64,000 nt of DNA from Polyangiaceae bacterium (GCA_025937785.1 JAICQQ010000020.1:1-64000); one strand, 5' to 3'. Counted from the stretch's first letter, positions 1 through 8,935 are shown. Made by a program: numbers and translations. Notes: a model not told the origin generated them from the letters alone.

Positions 1-890
1 GCGGAGCAGACGTCATCATCGCTGCAGACGGCGCCGTCGTTGCAGCCGGAGCCCGGTCCGGGGCAACAGGGTTCCCCAGCGCCGCCGCACGCCGAACACT
101 CGTCGTCGTCGGTGCACACCAGATCGGCGGCACAACCGCCGCTCATGCCCGAGCCCTCACAGCAGGGTTGTCCGGCGGCGCCGCACGCCGCTTGGCAGGT
201 GCCGTCGAGGCCGCCCAAACAAACAGCGTCGGCTTCGCAGCGCGGGCCCGAGCCCGGCGCGCAACAGCGCTCTTGATCGCCGCCGCACGCGACGCAGGTC
301 CCGCCGTCACACTCGAGCGCGGCGCCGCACGCCCCGCCGCAGCAGTTCTCGTCCTCGCCACCGCAATTCTCGCATTTACCGCTCTCGCAGCGGCCAGCTG
401 AAGCGCTGCAGAGCGAACCGCTCGCGACGCACAGGTCCGCGAAACAGCAAGCTCCCTCGGCGCAGCTGTCGCCGGCGCAACACTCGCCGCCGGGCTCTCC
501 GCACGGCGCACAGATGTTGCCGGCGCCCGCTCCGCGGGGCACGCAGGCAGTGCCGGGATCGGTACAGGTTTCGTCTTCGCAGCAGGTTTGGCCGCGAGCT
601 CCGCAGGGTTCGGGCGCGCCCCCGGCGCTGCCGCCCTCCGTGTTCGAAGCACCGGCGGCTCCGCCGCCACCCGCCGCACCGCTGCTGCCGCTGGTGTCGG
701 CCCCCGCGGTGCTCGAAGTCGTGCTGTTGGATGCCGCCGGCGTGCCGCCAGTCCCGGTCACGCTGCCTCCGGTCGCGGTGGTGCTGACCGCTGCGCCCGC
801 GTCGGAGTCATCGCCTCCACAGGCAGCGAAAAGCACGAAGCCGGCGGCGGTTCCCAACAAAAACGCTGATTCTTTCGCTCGAAAACGCAT
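1..890 (-). CDS. Cys-rich lipoprotein, 3' end cut by window edge
   Basis: The minus-strand frame is open from an ATG at 890 to the window edge (296 codons visible, no stop). GGAGAG lies about 8 nt before the ATG. The product starts with a basic then hydrophobic segment ending in the lipobox-like LFAAC, so it is probably a lipoprotein exported by Sec. A Gly/Ser/Thr-rich linker of about 60 residues follows. The rest is a run of Cys-rich modules built around C-x2-G-x2-CC patterns (CGARGQTCC, CGEPGGECC, CGGAGEPCC), with Asp/Glu-rich stretches. Such disulfide-rich surface lipoproteins are common in myxobacteria, but their role is unknown. It is divergent from a second Cys-rich lipoprotein gene at 1661. 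The reading frame, lipobox and repeats are seen directly; surface location is inferred. The true C-terminus lies outside the window. Confidence 0.8.
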   Translation of the reverse strand, partial: MRFRAKESAFLLGTAAGFVLFAACGGDDSDAGAAVSTTATGGSVTGTGGTPAASNSTTSSTAGADTSGSSGAAGGGGAAGASNTEGGSAGGAPEPCGARGQTCCEDETCTDPGTACVPRGAGAGNICAPCGEPGGECCAGDSCAEGACCFADLCVASGSLCSASAGRCESGKCENCGGEDENCCGGACGAALECDGGTCVACGGDQERCCAPGSGPRCEADAVCLGGLDGTCQAACGAAGQPCCEGSGMSGGCAADLVCTDDDECSACGGAGEPCCPGPGSGCNDGAVCSDDDVCS

Positions 891-1660
891 GGGGTGCTCT
901 CCGTTGGGGAACCTACGCCCAGCGCTTTCGCGCTGGCAACCCGCGCGTTTTGCACGATTTGCACCGTTTGCGTGCTTGGACTGCGCGCCTCGTTGGTGAC
1001 TCGGTGTAATTTTGGCGCCCGCATGCATAACACCTGGGGATCGGGTGCCGTAGTTTGCAAAAACGGTCTGCGCGAGGGCCTCCGCGTCGCAAGTCAGTCG
1101 TCGGGTTCTTCGTGCCGCAACAACGTGGTGGGGCGATCGCCTTCCGTCTCCCATGACTCCTCGCGAGTGGAATCGTGGTGCGGGCCTGGGTGCCCTACCA
1201 ACAACGTGCACCGAAGCTGCACGCGTTCGCGAGCGACGCTGGTGGCGGTCCCCTCTACCGTCCTCGTGATCAACAGCGTCGCCGTTCCGGGGCATTGTTC
1301 GGTCACGCTTCATGACGTAGCCCAGTGCAGAGAGTGGAGCAACGTGCTTGGAACGCGACGATCCGGCTCGAGGTCGAAGCACTTCATTGTGTCTGCGCCC
1401 GAATTCGGCGTGACCTCGCTCCGAAACGGCGATGCCCCTCGAGCGGGGTATCGACGCGCACTCACACCGTGAGTTTCCAGGGCGAGGGGACGCGAGTTCG
1501 AGGCGCCGGGCAGTGAGGCCAAGCAGCAATCTCGCCTCGCTTGCGGCGGCGAAACGCGTCGCCGCAACGGCCCGCCGGTTTCGGCGTGCTTTTCGTCGAG
1601 CGCACTTTCGCCCGCAGCATGACCTGGGCTACACTGACCCTCCACTCGAGTGAGGTTCTG
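891..1660. other. Divergent intergenic region between Cys-rich lipoprotein genes
   Basis: About 770 bases separate the two divergent lipoprotein start codons. Apart from the small ORF at 1094-1306 I see no convincing gene, repeat or RNA. Promoters for both lipoprotein genes must lie here, but no sigma-70 or sigma-54 consensus stands out. Confidence 0.5.
1094..1306 (-). CDS. Small C..GHxGPH-motif protein, hypothetical
   Basis: A 70-residue ORF starting with GTG lies in the gap between two divergent lipoprotein genes. It carries a short pattern, RCTLLVGHPGPHHD followed by a Trp, that resembles the C-x5-GHxGPH-x8-W motif I recall in small uncharacterised bacterial proteins. Two Cys and three clustered His could bind a metal, but this is inference. 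It ends in an acidic tail (RHEEPDD). There is no signal peptide and no good Shine-Dalgarno site, and an ATG seven bases upstream is out of frame. The motif is the main reason to believe it; otherwise it could be a chance ORF in GC-rich DNA. Confidence 0.45.
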   Translation of the reverse strand: MTEQCPGTATLLITRTVEGTATSVARERVQLRCTLLVGHPGPHHDSTREESWETEGDRPTTLLRHEEPDD

Positions 1661-2806
1661 ATGCGTGCAATTGATGGTGTGCTGCGCTCGTTGGGCGTGG
1701 TGGGCTTGCTTGTCGGATTAACGTTCGCTTGCGGAAATGATACCAAGAGCGATCCCGACGAAGGCGACGGTGGTTCCGGGGGAAGCGTCGCCGCGGCTGG
1801 CGGCAATGGCGGCAATGGCGGCACGGGCAACAATGCTGGTGGCAGCGGCGGGACGGCTGGTCCGAGCACCTCGAGCAACACCGTGAGCGGCGCAGGCGGC
1901 ATGAGCACCGCCTCGACCGCAGTCACGTCGAACACGAGCGCGAGCACGACCGGTGCCGCAGGCGCTACTAACGGGCCCGAACCCATGCCTGGTCTCGCGG
2001 AGCCCTGCGCTTCGGACGACGACTGCGAGAGCGCCCTGATCTGCGTCCAAGCGGACTCGAATTCGCTGATCGCGGGCGGCCCGGCGAATGGCTTGTGCAC
2101 GGTGCCGTGCAACGTGGACAGCCCGTGCGGTGCGGACGCGGCGTGTATCACGTTCGGCGATCCCGAGGCCGACGGCTACTGCATGCCGATGTGCATCCCC
2201 GGCGACGGGGCGCACGATTGCGCCGGACGGCTCGATGTGGTGTGTGACATCTTGCCGGTGGGCGTCGAGTGCACCAGTAACACCCAGTGTACCGGGGGCA
2301 CTGCCTGCCTCGTCGACGCGGGCGAGTGCGTGTTGCCGGTGTGTCTACCGAAGTGCAACGCGGATAGTGATTGTCCCGAGGGACGCTTCTGCGAACCGAG
2401 CGTCGGCGAGTGCGTCGAAGAAGCTCCCGCAGGCAGCGGCATCGATCAACTCTGCGACGCCGAAGCCGAAGAAGACGAGTGCCTGGGCTTCTGCGCGGGC
2501 ACTGGTGAGGACGCTCGCTGCATGCAGACGTGCGTGCTCGGCGCTTACCCGACCTGTGGTTCCGACAGCGAGGACAACGCAACGGCCGAGTGCCTCTTGC
2601 CCTACGTGGGCGACGACGACGGCGACCTCGGGTTTTGCCTCGGTCTCTGCGATTGCAGCAGCGATTGCACCGACGACGGCATGGTGTGCCGTACGTTCGA
2701 AAGCGTCGAGGGCTTCAGTTCCGCGGAAGTGCGAGGACGCCCAGGCTTCTGTACGCTGGCATCGGACGAAATCGCAGAAGAAGCCATCTTGGACTGCGAG
2801 GAGTAG
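1661..2806 (+). CDS. Cys-rich lipoprotein
   Basis: The product is 381 residues. Start is ATG 1661, chosen because GAGG lies just upstream and a signal peptide begins there; longer in-frame extensions lack one. The signal ends at LTFAC, a lipobox, giving a lipoprotein with Cys near residue 24. Residues about 27-105 form a Gly/Ser/Thr/Asn-rich linker. The remaining part holds more than 25 Cys in loosely repeated units (SDDDC, CPEGRFC, CSSDC) with many Asp/Glu, like EGF- or dickkopf-type disulfide-rich modules of myxobacterial surface proteins. Function is unknown; calcium binding by the acidic loops is possible but not shown. It is divergent from the Cys-rich lipoprotein at the left edge and ends before a strong stem-loop. 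Confidence 0.85.
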   Translation: MRAIDGVLRSLGVVGLLVGLTFACGNDTKSDPDEGDGGSGGSVAAAGGNGGNGGTGNNAGGSGGTAGPSTSSNTVSGAGGMSTASTAVTSNTSASTTGAAGATNGPEPMPGLAEPCASDDDCESALICVQADSNSLIAGGPANGLCTVPCNVDSPCGADAACITFGDPEADGYCMPMCIPGDGAHDCAGRLDVVCDILPVGVECTSNTQCTGGTACLVDAGECVLPVCLPKCNADSDCPEGRFCEPSVGECVEEAPAGSGIDQLCDAEAEEDECLGFCAGTGEDARCMQTCVLGAYPTCGSDSEDNATAECLLPYVGDDDGDLGFCLGLCDCSSDCTDDGMVCRTFESVEGFSSAEVRGRPGFCTLASDEIAEEAILDCEE

Positions 2807-2873
2807 CTCGCGCCGCGTTTCGGCTGGGGGCGGCGCGCGTGTCGCCTCCAGTGTCCTGTCTCCATAGTTCGTC

Positions 2874-2919
2874 CCGAAATTCGCGCGGCCGGGCCTCTAC
2901 GAGGCCGCGCGAATTTCGG
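2874..2919. terminator. 17-bp perfect inverted repeat between convergent genes
   Basis: Arms 2874-2890 and 2903-2919 are perfectly complementary (17 of 17), with a 12-base loop. The hairpin sits about 70 bases after the lipoprotein stop and about 80 bases beyond the stop of the convergent phosphoesterase gene. There is no T-tract on either side, so it is either a non-canonical bidirectional terminator or an mRNA-stabilising hairpin. Confidence 0.6.
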
Positions 2920-2995
2920 ACTCTGGCGTCCTATTGAGACCAGGAAAAGCGTTGTTTATTTTTCGTGGCGAATCAAAGATTCACCACACTAGAAG

Positions 2996-3883
2996 CTATC
3001 CAGTCGTGCGCGCCTGGGGCCAGCGCAGCTCGGCGTACACGAGATCGTGGTCGGACTCTTCTGTCTGGACTTTGCCGCTCTTCAGCGCCTCCAAGTCCGA
3101 GCAGATGACGTCGTAGGGTAACGGGTGATCGACCCCGAGTCTGCCGACCATGCACGCGATGCGGTGAGGCAACAGGTCCTCGCGTTGCCGAGCAAAATAG
3201 TGCGTCGCCTTGCCGTCGGTTTTCGGGGTTGCGCCGGCAAGCGCCTGGAGCGGTTGCATCAGCTCGGCAATGACCTGCACGGCGCCCGAACGAGACCAGC
3301 TGAAGGCATTGGTATCTCCGCAGGCAACCAGGTTATGGAGCAGCCCCCGCTCGCGCAGGGCGCTGGCGACGGCAGCGATCTGACGCCGCCGGTGCGCGTT
3401 GTCGCCCGCGGTTTCGAGGTGGAAGTTGGCGATGGTGAGCCGCTGCGTGTCATCGCCAATGACGCAGATCAACGCGTACTTTGCCGTTACCTTGCCCCCG
3501 CGAATGTAAAGGCGCTCCAACCAGTTCAAGCGTTCGAGGCGCGGCAGCGGAACCAGAAACGCATCTTCGAGCACGAACGCCTTCCTGATTAGCGTGGCCA
3601 GCGCCGGGTGTTCCGGCAAACACACGCACTGAAACTCTCCGAGCTCTGCCGAGAACAGCTCCGCATGCGTTCCGGCGTTGGCGCGCAGCGCCGCCTGCTC
3701 TGCGGAGAGCGGCACATTTTCTTGGAGGCAGAGCACGTCGACACGGTGCTGCGGGACCAGGGCGCGGTAGCGTTCGATCAGGTCGCCCAGGAAGACCCCG
3801 TGCATGGTGTTGTGGGACGCGACCACGATGCCCGCGTCACGCGCCCGTTCTTGGCTAGTGCTGGCTGACTGCACGTCCACCAT
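2996..3883 (-). CDS. Endonuclease/exonuclease/phosphatase (EEP) family protein
   Basis: The product is 295 residues with all blocks of the EEP (DNase I-like) fold in order: SHNTMHG near residue 23, LQEN with the metal-binding Glu at 55, NFHLET with His 155, GDTNAF at 189-194, and SDHD with His 279 near the end. These enzymes are Mg-dependent phosphodiesterases or phosphatases acting on nucleic acids, phosphoinositides or sphingomyelin. No signal peptide is visible, so it is probably cytoplasmic. It is the last gene of a four-gene minus-strand operon and its start overlaps the previous gene by 29 bases. With a phosphatidyltransferase and a lipid-type exporter upstream, a lipid headgroup or phosphate ester is a more likely substrate than DNA. 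Family is firm; substrate is inferred. Confidence 0.85.
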   Translation of the reverse strand: MVDVQSASTSQERARDAGIVVASHNTMHGVFLGDLIERYRALVPQHRVDVLCLQENVPLSAEQAALRANAGTHAELFSAELGEFQCVCLPEHPALATLIRKAFVLEDAFLVPLPRLERLNWLERLYIRGGKVTAKYALICVIGDDTQRLTIANFHLETAGDNAHRRRQIAAVASALRERGLLHNLVACGDTNAFSWSRSGAVQVIAELMQPLQALAGATPKTDGKATHYFARQREDLLPHRIACMVGRLGVDHPLPYDVICSDLEALKSGKVQTEESDHDLVYAELRWPQARTTG

Positions 3884-4844
3884 GGGCGAATACGTAGTCG
3901 CGATGCAGAGGGTAGTTCCAACCCAAAAAAATCAGACCGCGCGCCACCAGCCAACAGATCGTGACATGCTGGTTCGGGATCCAGAGCAGCGCCGCGACCA
4001 TGCTGGCGTTCAGCGCAGCGCTGGCGGCGCTGACCAATACGTAACGCCGTGCCATCGTGCGGTTCGAGCCGCTGGCTTCGAAGGTCCAGGTCCGGTTCAC
4101 CGTGAAGTTGACGCCGCCGCCGCACACCGCCCCCAGCAGTGTAGCGACGGGGGGCGAGCAGCCCACGGCGACGAGCGCCGAGAAAAGCGCGAAGTCGATG
4201 GCGGTCGCGGTGAGAGCAGCCATGGCATTTCTACCGGCGCCGCCCTTGCCCGACAGGATCAAGCGATAACCGCGCACCACGCCGTTCGGGTCGAGACGCA
4301 TCAACAGGGAGCGAGCCTGACTCAGCAAGTGCACCGCTGCCCATGCCGCGCACGCGGTGACTAGCCAGCCACTGGCCGGGATGTGCGCAACGGCTGCCGC
4401 CACGGGCGTCAGCAGCAGGGCGGCGGCCAGGAGTGCGCGGGCGATCGCGGCGGAGCCGGCGCTGGTGCGCGGCGCGATCGTTCGCGCGCCGGCGACCAGC
4501 AGCGACAGGCCAGCGAGTGACCAGGGCCCGGGCCCGTGGATCGACGTCCGCGTCGAGCCCAACGTTTGGCCGGCGATCAGGGCCGCGACCAGGCCGAAAT
4601 CCAAGAAGGGTCGCAGGCGATCCTGCGCTGGGTCGCTGCAGAGCCCGGGCCGGCGACCCCTGCGTCCCAGGTCGAGCGCGTTCGGCAGCAAGAAGGCGCC
4701 GGCCAACGCTAGCTGACTCATCAGCACCAGAGCCACCGCACCCAGCTGGGCGAGGAGGCCAAACGTCGCCGCAGGGTTTGCGAGATGCGTGCTGCCGGAC
4801 CCGCGAGGGTCTCGTTCGCTCGGTTCCGACGACGGCGTTGGCAT
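3855..4844 (-). CDS. Membrane protein with C-terminal GtrA-like domain
   Basis: The product is 329 residues. The last 125 residues match GtrA: four hydrophobic segments with the conserved VNRTWTF and the ending YPLHRDYVF. GtrA-family proteins are thought to flip or present polyprenyl-linked sugars across the inner membrane. The first 200 residues hold about five further hydrophobic segments that I do not recognise. Ordinary GtrA proteins are 120-150 residues, so this looks like a fusion of an unknown membrane domain to GtrA. It starts 7 bases after the exporter stop and overlaps the EEP gene downstream, consistent with one transcript. The role in glycolipid or headgroup translocation is inferred from the operon. 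Confidence 0.8.
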   Translation of the reverse strand: MPTPSSEPSERDPRGSGSTHLANPAATFGLLAQLGAVALVLMSQLALAGAFLLPNALDLGRRGRRPGLCSDPAQDRLRPFLDFGLVAALIAGQTLGSTRTSIHGPGPWSLAGLSLLVAGARTIAPRTSAGSAAIARALLAAALLLTPVAAAVAHIPASGWLVTACAAWAAVHLLSQARSLLMRLDPNGVVRGYRLILSGKGGAGRNAMAALTATAIDFALFSALVAVGCSPPVATLLGAVCGGGVNFTVNRTWTFEASGSNRTMARRYVLVSAASAALNASMVAALLWIPNQHVTICWLVARGLIFLGWNYPLHRDYVFAHGGRAVSQH

Positions 4845-4851
4845 GTGGGGC

Positions 4852-7407
4852 CTAGGCGGTGGTTGCTGCGGTGCTCGATTTTCGCCTAGCGCGCTCGCCC
4901 AGCAGGAGCAAGCTGGGGAGCACGATGACCGCCGTGATCAAGGAGGCGAATTCTCCTGATACTGCAAATACGCCGAACGAAAACAACGCTCGATTCTGGG
5001 CGACCAAGAGCGAGCCGAACCCGATGATCGTGGTCGCCGAGCACAGCGCGACCGCACCCCCGGTGCCTTTCAGGACGCGGCTGACATCGAGCTTGCCCTC
5101 TTCCTGATAGCGCTGGAGCACGTTGATGGAATAGTCGGCGCCGATGCCGAAGGTGATGGGTAGCGCCACGAAATTGGAGAAATTGAGGCGCGTCCCGGTC
5201 CACGCCAGCGCGCCGAGCATGAACAGCACCCCCAACAGCAGCGAAGAAATGGCGGCGAAGGACAGAAACCAACCGCGCCTGTTCACCGGGGCGCCGTTCG
5301 CCTGCGCTCCGCGACGAAAGGTGAGAACACAGATCACCAACACCGCGAGCAACGACAGCAGAGTCGCGCGAGGTCCGTCGTGTTTCAGGGCGCGCGCGAT
5401 GTCGCTGCTGAGCAGCACGGTCCCTGCCGCTTGGATCGTCGGAGACACCGCGGCGGCTTCCTTGCGCACGTCGTCCGAGAACGCTTGAATCTTTGCTGCA
5501 TTCCAGGTGCCGCCTCCCAGCTTCGGATACACGAGCACACTGCGATCGATGCGCCCGTCCTTCTCGCGCATGCCGGCCACGAGCGACGCTGGCAGGTCTT
5601 TGGGTTCGAGCGGGCTCAGACTGGCCTTGCTCAGGGCGCCCTCGACCAGTTTCCGATCCTCCTCCGACAGCTGGCTTCTGAGGCGTGGCGTCAGAGCTTC
5701 GTCGATCGCGCGCGCCTGCTCGACGGCGGCGAAGCGCGTCGGACGAAGCCAGGACGAAGCCGTTTGCACGCTGGCGATCAGGTCGCCGGCCTCGCCTCGC
5801 TCCGCTGCACCGAGCAGTTTCTGCTTGATGCTCTCCGCCTGCTTTGGCGTGTCGGCCATGACTACCGATGGAGTCAAGTAACGGCCGAGTGTGCGGTCCA
5901 TGCGCGCGCCCCAGTAACGTTCGCCGCTTTCCCACGAGTCTCTGCGGCGAAGCTGCGACAAATCGTATTCGATCCAGTCCGAGGCGCGGCGACCGAGCCC
6001 GAACAAGGCGAGCACCGTCGCCGTCAACGTCACCCCGGCCACCACCCGCGGCCGCGACAACAAGAAGCGCGCGAACCAGCCGATGTGACGCTGGGTCTCG
6101 GGAGCCTCGCTTCGCGCACGTCGCGCGGTTGCTTCGCCGAAGAACGAGAGCAAGGGGGGGAGCAACAGCATCGTGGTCCCCCAGCACAAGAGCATGCCGA
6201 AGCCGCCGATCCACCCGAACTGGTTGAAGCCACGAAAATCGGTGAAGACCAGGGAGCCGTACGCCGCCGAGGCCGACGCCGCCGCCGCCAAGGTCGGCTT
6301 CCAGGTCTCCCGAATCGCGGCGATGATGGCGTCGCGCAGCTCGGCAAACTGCCGCCGCTCTTCCTGAAAGCGCGCCAGCACGATGATGCCCGTGTTGACC
6401 CCGTTGCCGACGACGATGGCGCCGAGAAACGCGGTGTTGGAGTTGAGGTGGCGTATATCGAGCGGCGGCAACGCGGCCACGCCGAACGCGCAGACCGTGC
6501 CGAGGGCCAACGGAACACCGAGGATCAACGGCGCCTGCCAGGCCTTGAAATACCAGACGATCACCAGCACGACCAAGGCTGAAACCAACAGCCCCGAGAG
6601 TGTCAGATCCGTCTGAAGCCCCTCGAGCTCCTCGACGCGCGTGGCGACGTCCGCCGCGAAGCCGACGCGCATGCCGGGCGCGTAACGTTCAGGAAAGCCG
6701 AGCTCACGCACATCGCTGCGCACCCGCGCGAGCAGCGTTTCGTCCCCGTCCTGGCCGGTGCTGTGGTAGGCCGTCTGCACCAGCAGTATCGCGGTGTCCC
6801 CGTTCTGGGATTCGAGCCGCCCTTCGGGAAACGAAGCCTCCAGCTTGTGCTTGTCGAGGTACTTCTTCCGCAAGCGTTGGACGGGGATTTCGGGGGGCGG
6901 ATCCTCATCGGACTCGAGCAGGTTCATGTCGAGAGCGTGCGTCACCTCCCAGTCGCGCCGGGCCTCGACCGCCTTGCGCAAGGCCGCGGCGTCCTCCAGG
7001 TCCATGAGCTGCAGCAGGTAAGTGCGAGCAAACTCTTGCTCGCGTGTGACGTCAGATCGGACTTCGCCCACCAGGTGTTTGGGGTACGTCCGGAGGCGCT
7101 GGCTCAGGTCATCGATGAAGCGCCGCGCGGCGGGTAAGTTTTGCTTGCCGCCGGTGTCGACGACGACGCCCAAATGGCGCAGGCCTGGCAGGCGACTCCT
7201 CAGCGTTTCGAGCGCCGAGACAGCAGGCGCCGTCGCCGGCAGCAGCTCTTCCAGGTCACTGCGCAGCTTCGAGTAGGTGAGTACCGTTCTGGCTCCGGCG
7301 ACGCAGAAAACCACGCCGCACAAAAGCAACACCCTTACCCGATGGCGGATCAGCCAGTCGACGAAGCCAGCCAAGCCGGTGCAGCTGGTTAGGGTAGAGT
7401 CACTCAC
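4852..7407 (-). CDS. RND/MMPL-family exporter
   Basis: The product is 851 residues from a GTG that overlaps the upstream stop by 8 bases (GGTGAGTGA); this fits better than the longer in-frame ORF running into the upstream gene. The layout is the MMPL/HpnN type: one N-terminal membrane helix, a large periplasmic loop, a block of five helices, then the same pattern again. The second half has GIGADYSINVLQRYQEEG, typical of the family; the first half has a weaker equivalent (GNGVNTGIIVLARFQEER). Related proteins move lipids such as hopanoids or mycolic glycolipids using proton motive force. It follows a CDP-alcohol phosphatidyltransferase, suggesting export of the lipid made there. Substrate is unknown. 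Confidence 0.85.
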   Translation of the reverse strand: MSDSTLTSCTGLAGFVDWLIRHRVRVLLLCGVVFCVAGARTVLTYSKLRSDLEELLPATAPAVSALETLRSRLPGLRHLGVVVDTGGKQNLPAARRFIDDLSQRLRTYPKHLVGEVRSDVTREQEFARTYLLQLMDLEDAAALRKAVEARRDWEVTHALDMNLLESDEDPPPEIPVQRLRKKYLDKHKLEASFPEGRLESQNGDTAILLVQTAYHSTGQDGDETLLARVRSDVRELGFPERYAPGMRVGFAADVATRVEELEGLQTDLTLSGLLVSALVVLVIVWYFKAWQAPLILGVPLALGTVCAFGVAALPPLDIRHLNSNTAFLGAIVVGNGVNTGIIVLARFQEERRQFAELRDAIIAAIRETWKPTLAAAASASAAYGSLVFTDFRGFNQFGWIGGFGMLLCWGTTMLLLPPLLSFFGEATARRARSEAPETQRHIGWFARFLLSRPRVVAGVTLTATVLALFGLGRRASDWIEYDLSQLRRRDSWESGERYWGARMDRTLGRYLTPSVVMADTPKQAESIKQKLLGAAERGEAGDLIASVQTASSWLRPTRFAAVEQARAIDEALTPRLRSQLSEEDRKLVEGALSKASLSPLEPKDLPASLVAGMREKDGRIDRSVLVYPKLGGGTWNAAKIQAFSDDVRKEAAAVSPTIQAAGTVLLSSDIARALKHDGPRATLLSLLAVLVICVLTFRRGAQANGAPVNRRGWFLSFAAISSLLLGVLFMLGALAWTGTRLNFSNFVALPITFGIGADYSINVLQRYQEEGKLDVSRVLKGTGGAVALCSATTIIGFGSLLVAQNRALFSFGVFAVSGEFASLITAVIVLPSLLLLGERARRKSSTAATTA

Positions 7408-8155
7408 CGACCGCGTCGAGCTCGATCCGCGCCGCCCTGAGGGCGAACACCGTTCCAACGATCGACAGCACACCCAACACAGAGACCCCGAACAGCAAGA
7501 TCGGAGACGGAACATCGATGCCGAGGGAGATGGGCGCGAACAACAGGCTCAGCACCAAGAGCACGAGGCGCTCGGAACGCCGCATGAACAGCGGCGGCAG
7601 GCTGGCTCCGAGTGATTCGGCGCGCGCTCGGACGTAGCTGACCGCGAGGCCTGCCAGCATGGCTGCCGCTGGAATGACCGCGAACCAGGTCTGCGCGGCG
7701 ACGGCGGTGGCATTGCCGCCAGTCGGGCGCGAGTAGATCACGATCATTCCGAGCAGCGGCAGTCCGTCGCTCAGGCGATCGACCGACGAATCCAGCAGCG
7801 CGCCATAGCGACTGATGCGACCCGAAGCGCGAGCCACGACGCCATCGAGAATGTCACAGATGCCGCTCGTGATGATCACCAGAGCGGCAGCCGCGAAGTG
7901 CCCGGTGGCAATCGCTAGGCCGGCGCCTGCAGCCAGCGCTAGTGATGTGTATGTGAGCGCATTCGGTGTGACCCCGAGGCGCGCTAGCGACAGCCCGAGC
8001 AGCACCGAGCCACGGTAGATGTAGTGGGCGATGAACAAGCGCTTCCAAACGGTCGTCCCGAGGCGAGATTCCGTGATACGCCGTGCTTCCTCGAACACGG
8101 ACAGATCTGGAGAGGACAAGCCCTTGGGGGGTTGTTCATGGACTACGTCTAACAT
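7400..8155 (-). CDS. CDP-alcohol phosphatidyltransferase family protein
   Basis: The product is 251 residues and carries the full family signature: D101-x2-DG-x2-AR-x8-G-x3-D-x3-D ending at residue 126. These membrane enzymes transfer a phosphatidyl or phospho-alcohol group from a CDP-linked donor to an alcohol acceptor, for example to make PG, PI, PC or archaetidyl lipids. About six hydrophobic segments surround the motif. The ATG at 8155 was chosen because GAGAG lies about 10 bases upstream; an in-frame start at 8233 would add 26 Pro/Arg-rich residues. It is the first gene of the exporter-GtrA-EEP operon. The acceptor alcohol cannot be read from the sequence. Confidence 0.85.
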   Translation of the reverse strand: MLDVVHEQPPKGLSSPDLSVFEEARRITESRLGTTVWKRLFIAHYIYRGSVLLGLSLARLGVTPNALTYTSLALAAGAGLAIATGHFAAAALVIITSGICDILDGVVARASGRISRYGALLDSSVDRLSDGLPLLGMIVIYSRPTGGNATAVAAQTWFAVIPAAAMLAGLAVSYVRARAESLGASLPPLFMRRSERLVLLVLSLLFAPISLGIDVPSPILLFGVSVLGVLSIVGTVFALRAARIELDAVGE

Positions 8156-8623
8156 CGGGTGCTCTCTGCCGTCGGTTCGCGGGGGTGAGGGGTATCTAGA
8201 TTCCGGGCCCTGCGTTGGCAAGGGTCTCGGCAACGGGGCCGACTGCGGATCGGCCGTACGGTGCTAAAGAATCGGCCTCGGCGCAAGTTGCCAGGTGACA
8301 ATCCCTGCATTTCGCGGCGCTTTGCGCAGAAACTCGGCGTCACGGCGTTGCTCGAGCCTGGGCGCGGTTGTCCTGCTGCGTCGCAGGCTGGGACGGGGCA
8401 GCGTAGACGGTTTTGCGGTCGCGCTGAAAGTGCGTAACCCCCGCGACGCTGTCGTTCGTCAGGGTGGGGTCGCCGTAGACGCGAATGCAACGCCCCGCCG
8501 CGCGCATGAGAACACGGGTGGCATTCGTCGGGTAGCATCCGTCGAACTTGCATCCGACGAACGCGCGCAGTCAGGGCCGCGCGGGACGGCCTGCCGATGC
8601 GCGCGGCCGAACCGAGGGCAGGG
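8156..8623. other. Intergenic region upstream of phosphatidyltransferase operon
   Basis: About 470 bases with no convincing gene. Short ORFs here are Arg/Ser/Ala-rich and lack motifs. The promoter of the 8155-2996 operon is expected here, but no consensus was recognised. Confidence 0.4.
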
Positions 8624-8935
8624 CTAGAGCGACGTCGCTCGCGAACCGCTGGCGAGGACGACCTTGTTGCCGTACGCCGGGGGGGGCGCGACCAATTCCG
8701 GGGGGTGCTGTGGCGCCTGCTTCGGAGTCGCCTGCGAACGAGACTTTTGCAACCGCGGGGGAGGCTGGGCAGGCGGAGGCATGTTCGCGCCGGCGCAACC
8801 CGAGACCCCGAACAGCGCTCCGAGGATGACCAGCGTCTTGAGCGTGCGGAGCGCTCCGAGCAGGGGGCGACCTGCGAGCAGGGCCGCAGTGCTTCGGGGG
8901 CCACCGCCGCCCGGGACACCGATCCGGCGGGGCAC
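8624..8935 (-). CDS. Small proline-rich lipoprotein
   Basis: About 103 residues. A basic stretch (LRTLK) precedes a hydrophobic segment ending in the lipobox VSGC, followed by a Pro/Gln/Ala-rich tail with no recognisable domain. This composition is typical of small envelope lipoproteins. The start is uncertain: GTG at 8935 or GTG at 8980 are both in frame, and either puts the lipobox unusually far (45-60 residues) from the N-terminus. A non-standard start closer to the hydrophobic segment is possible. It is probably monocistronic. Confidence rests on the signal-lipobox-proline layout only. Confidence 0.5.
   Translation of the reverse strand: MPRRIGVPGGGGPRSTAALLAGRPLLGALRTLKTLVILGALFGVSGCAGANMPPPAQPPPRLQKSRSQATPKQAPQHPPELVAPPPAYGNKVVLASGSRATSL

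Noticed and set aside
8149-8919. A 256-residue minus-strand ORF upstream of the phosphatidyltransferase
   Set aside because: Arg/Ser-rich with no motif; it conflicts with the better-supported lipoprotein frame at 8624-8935.
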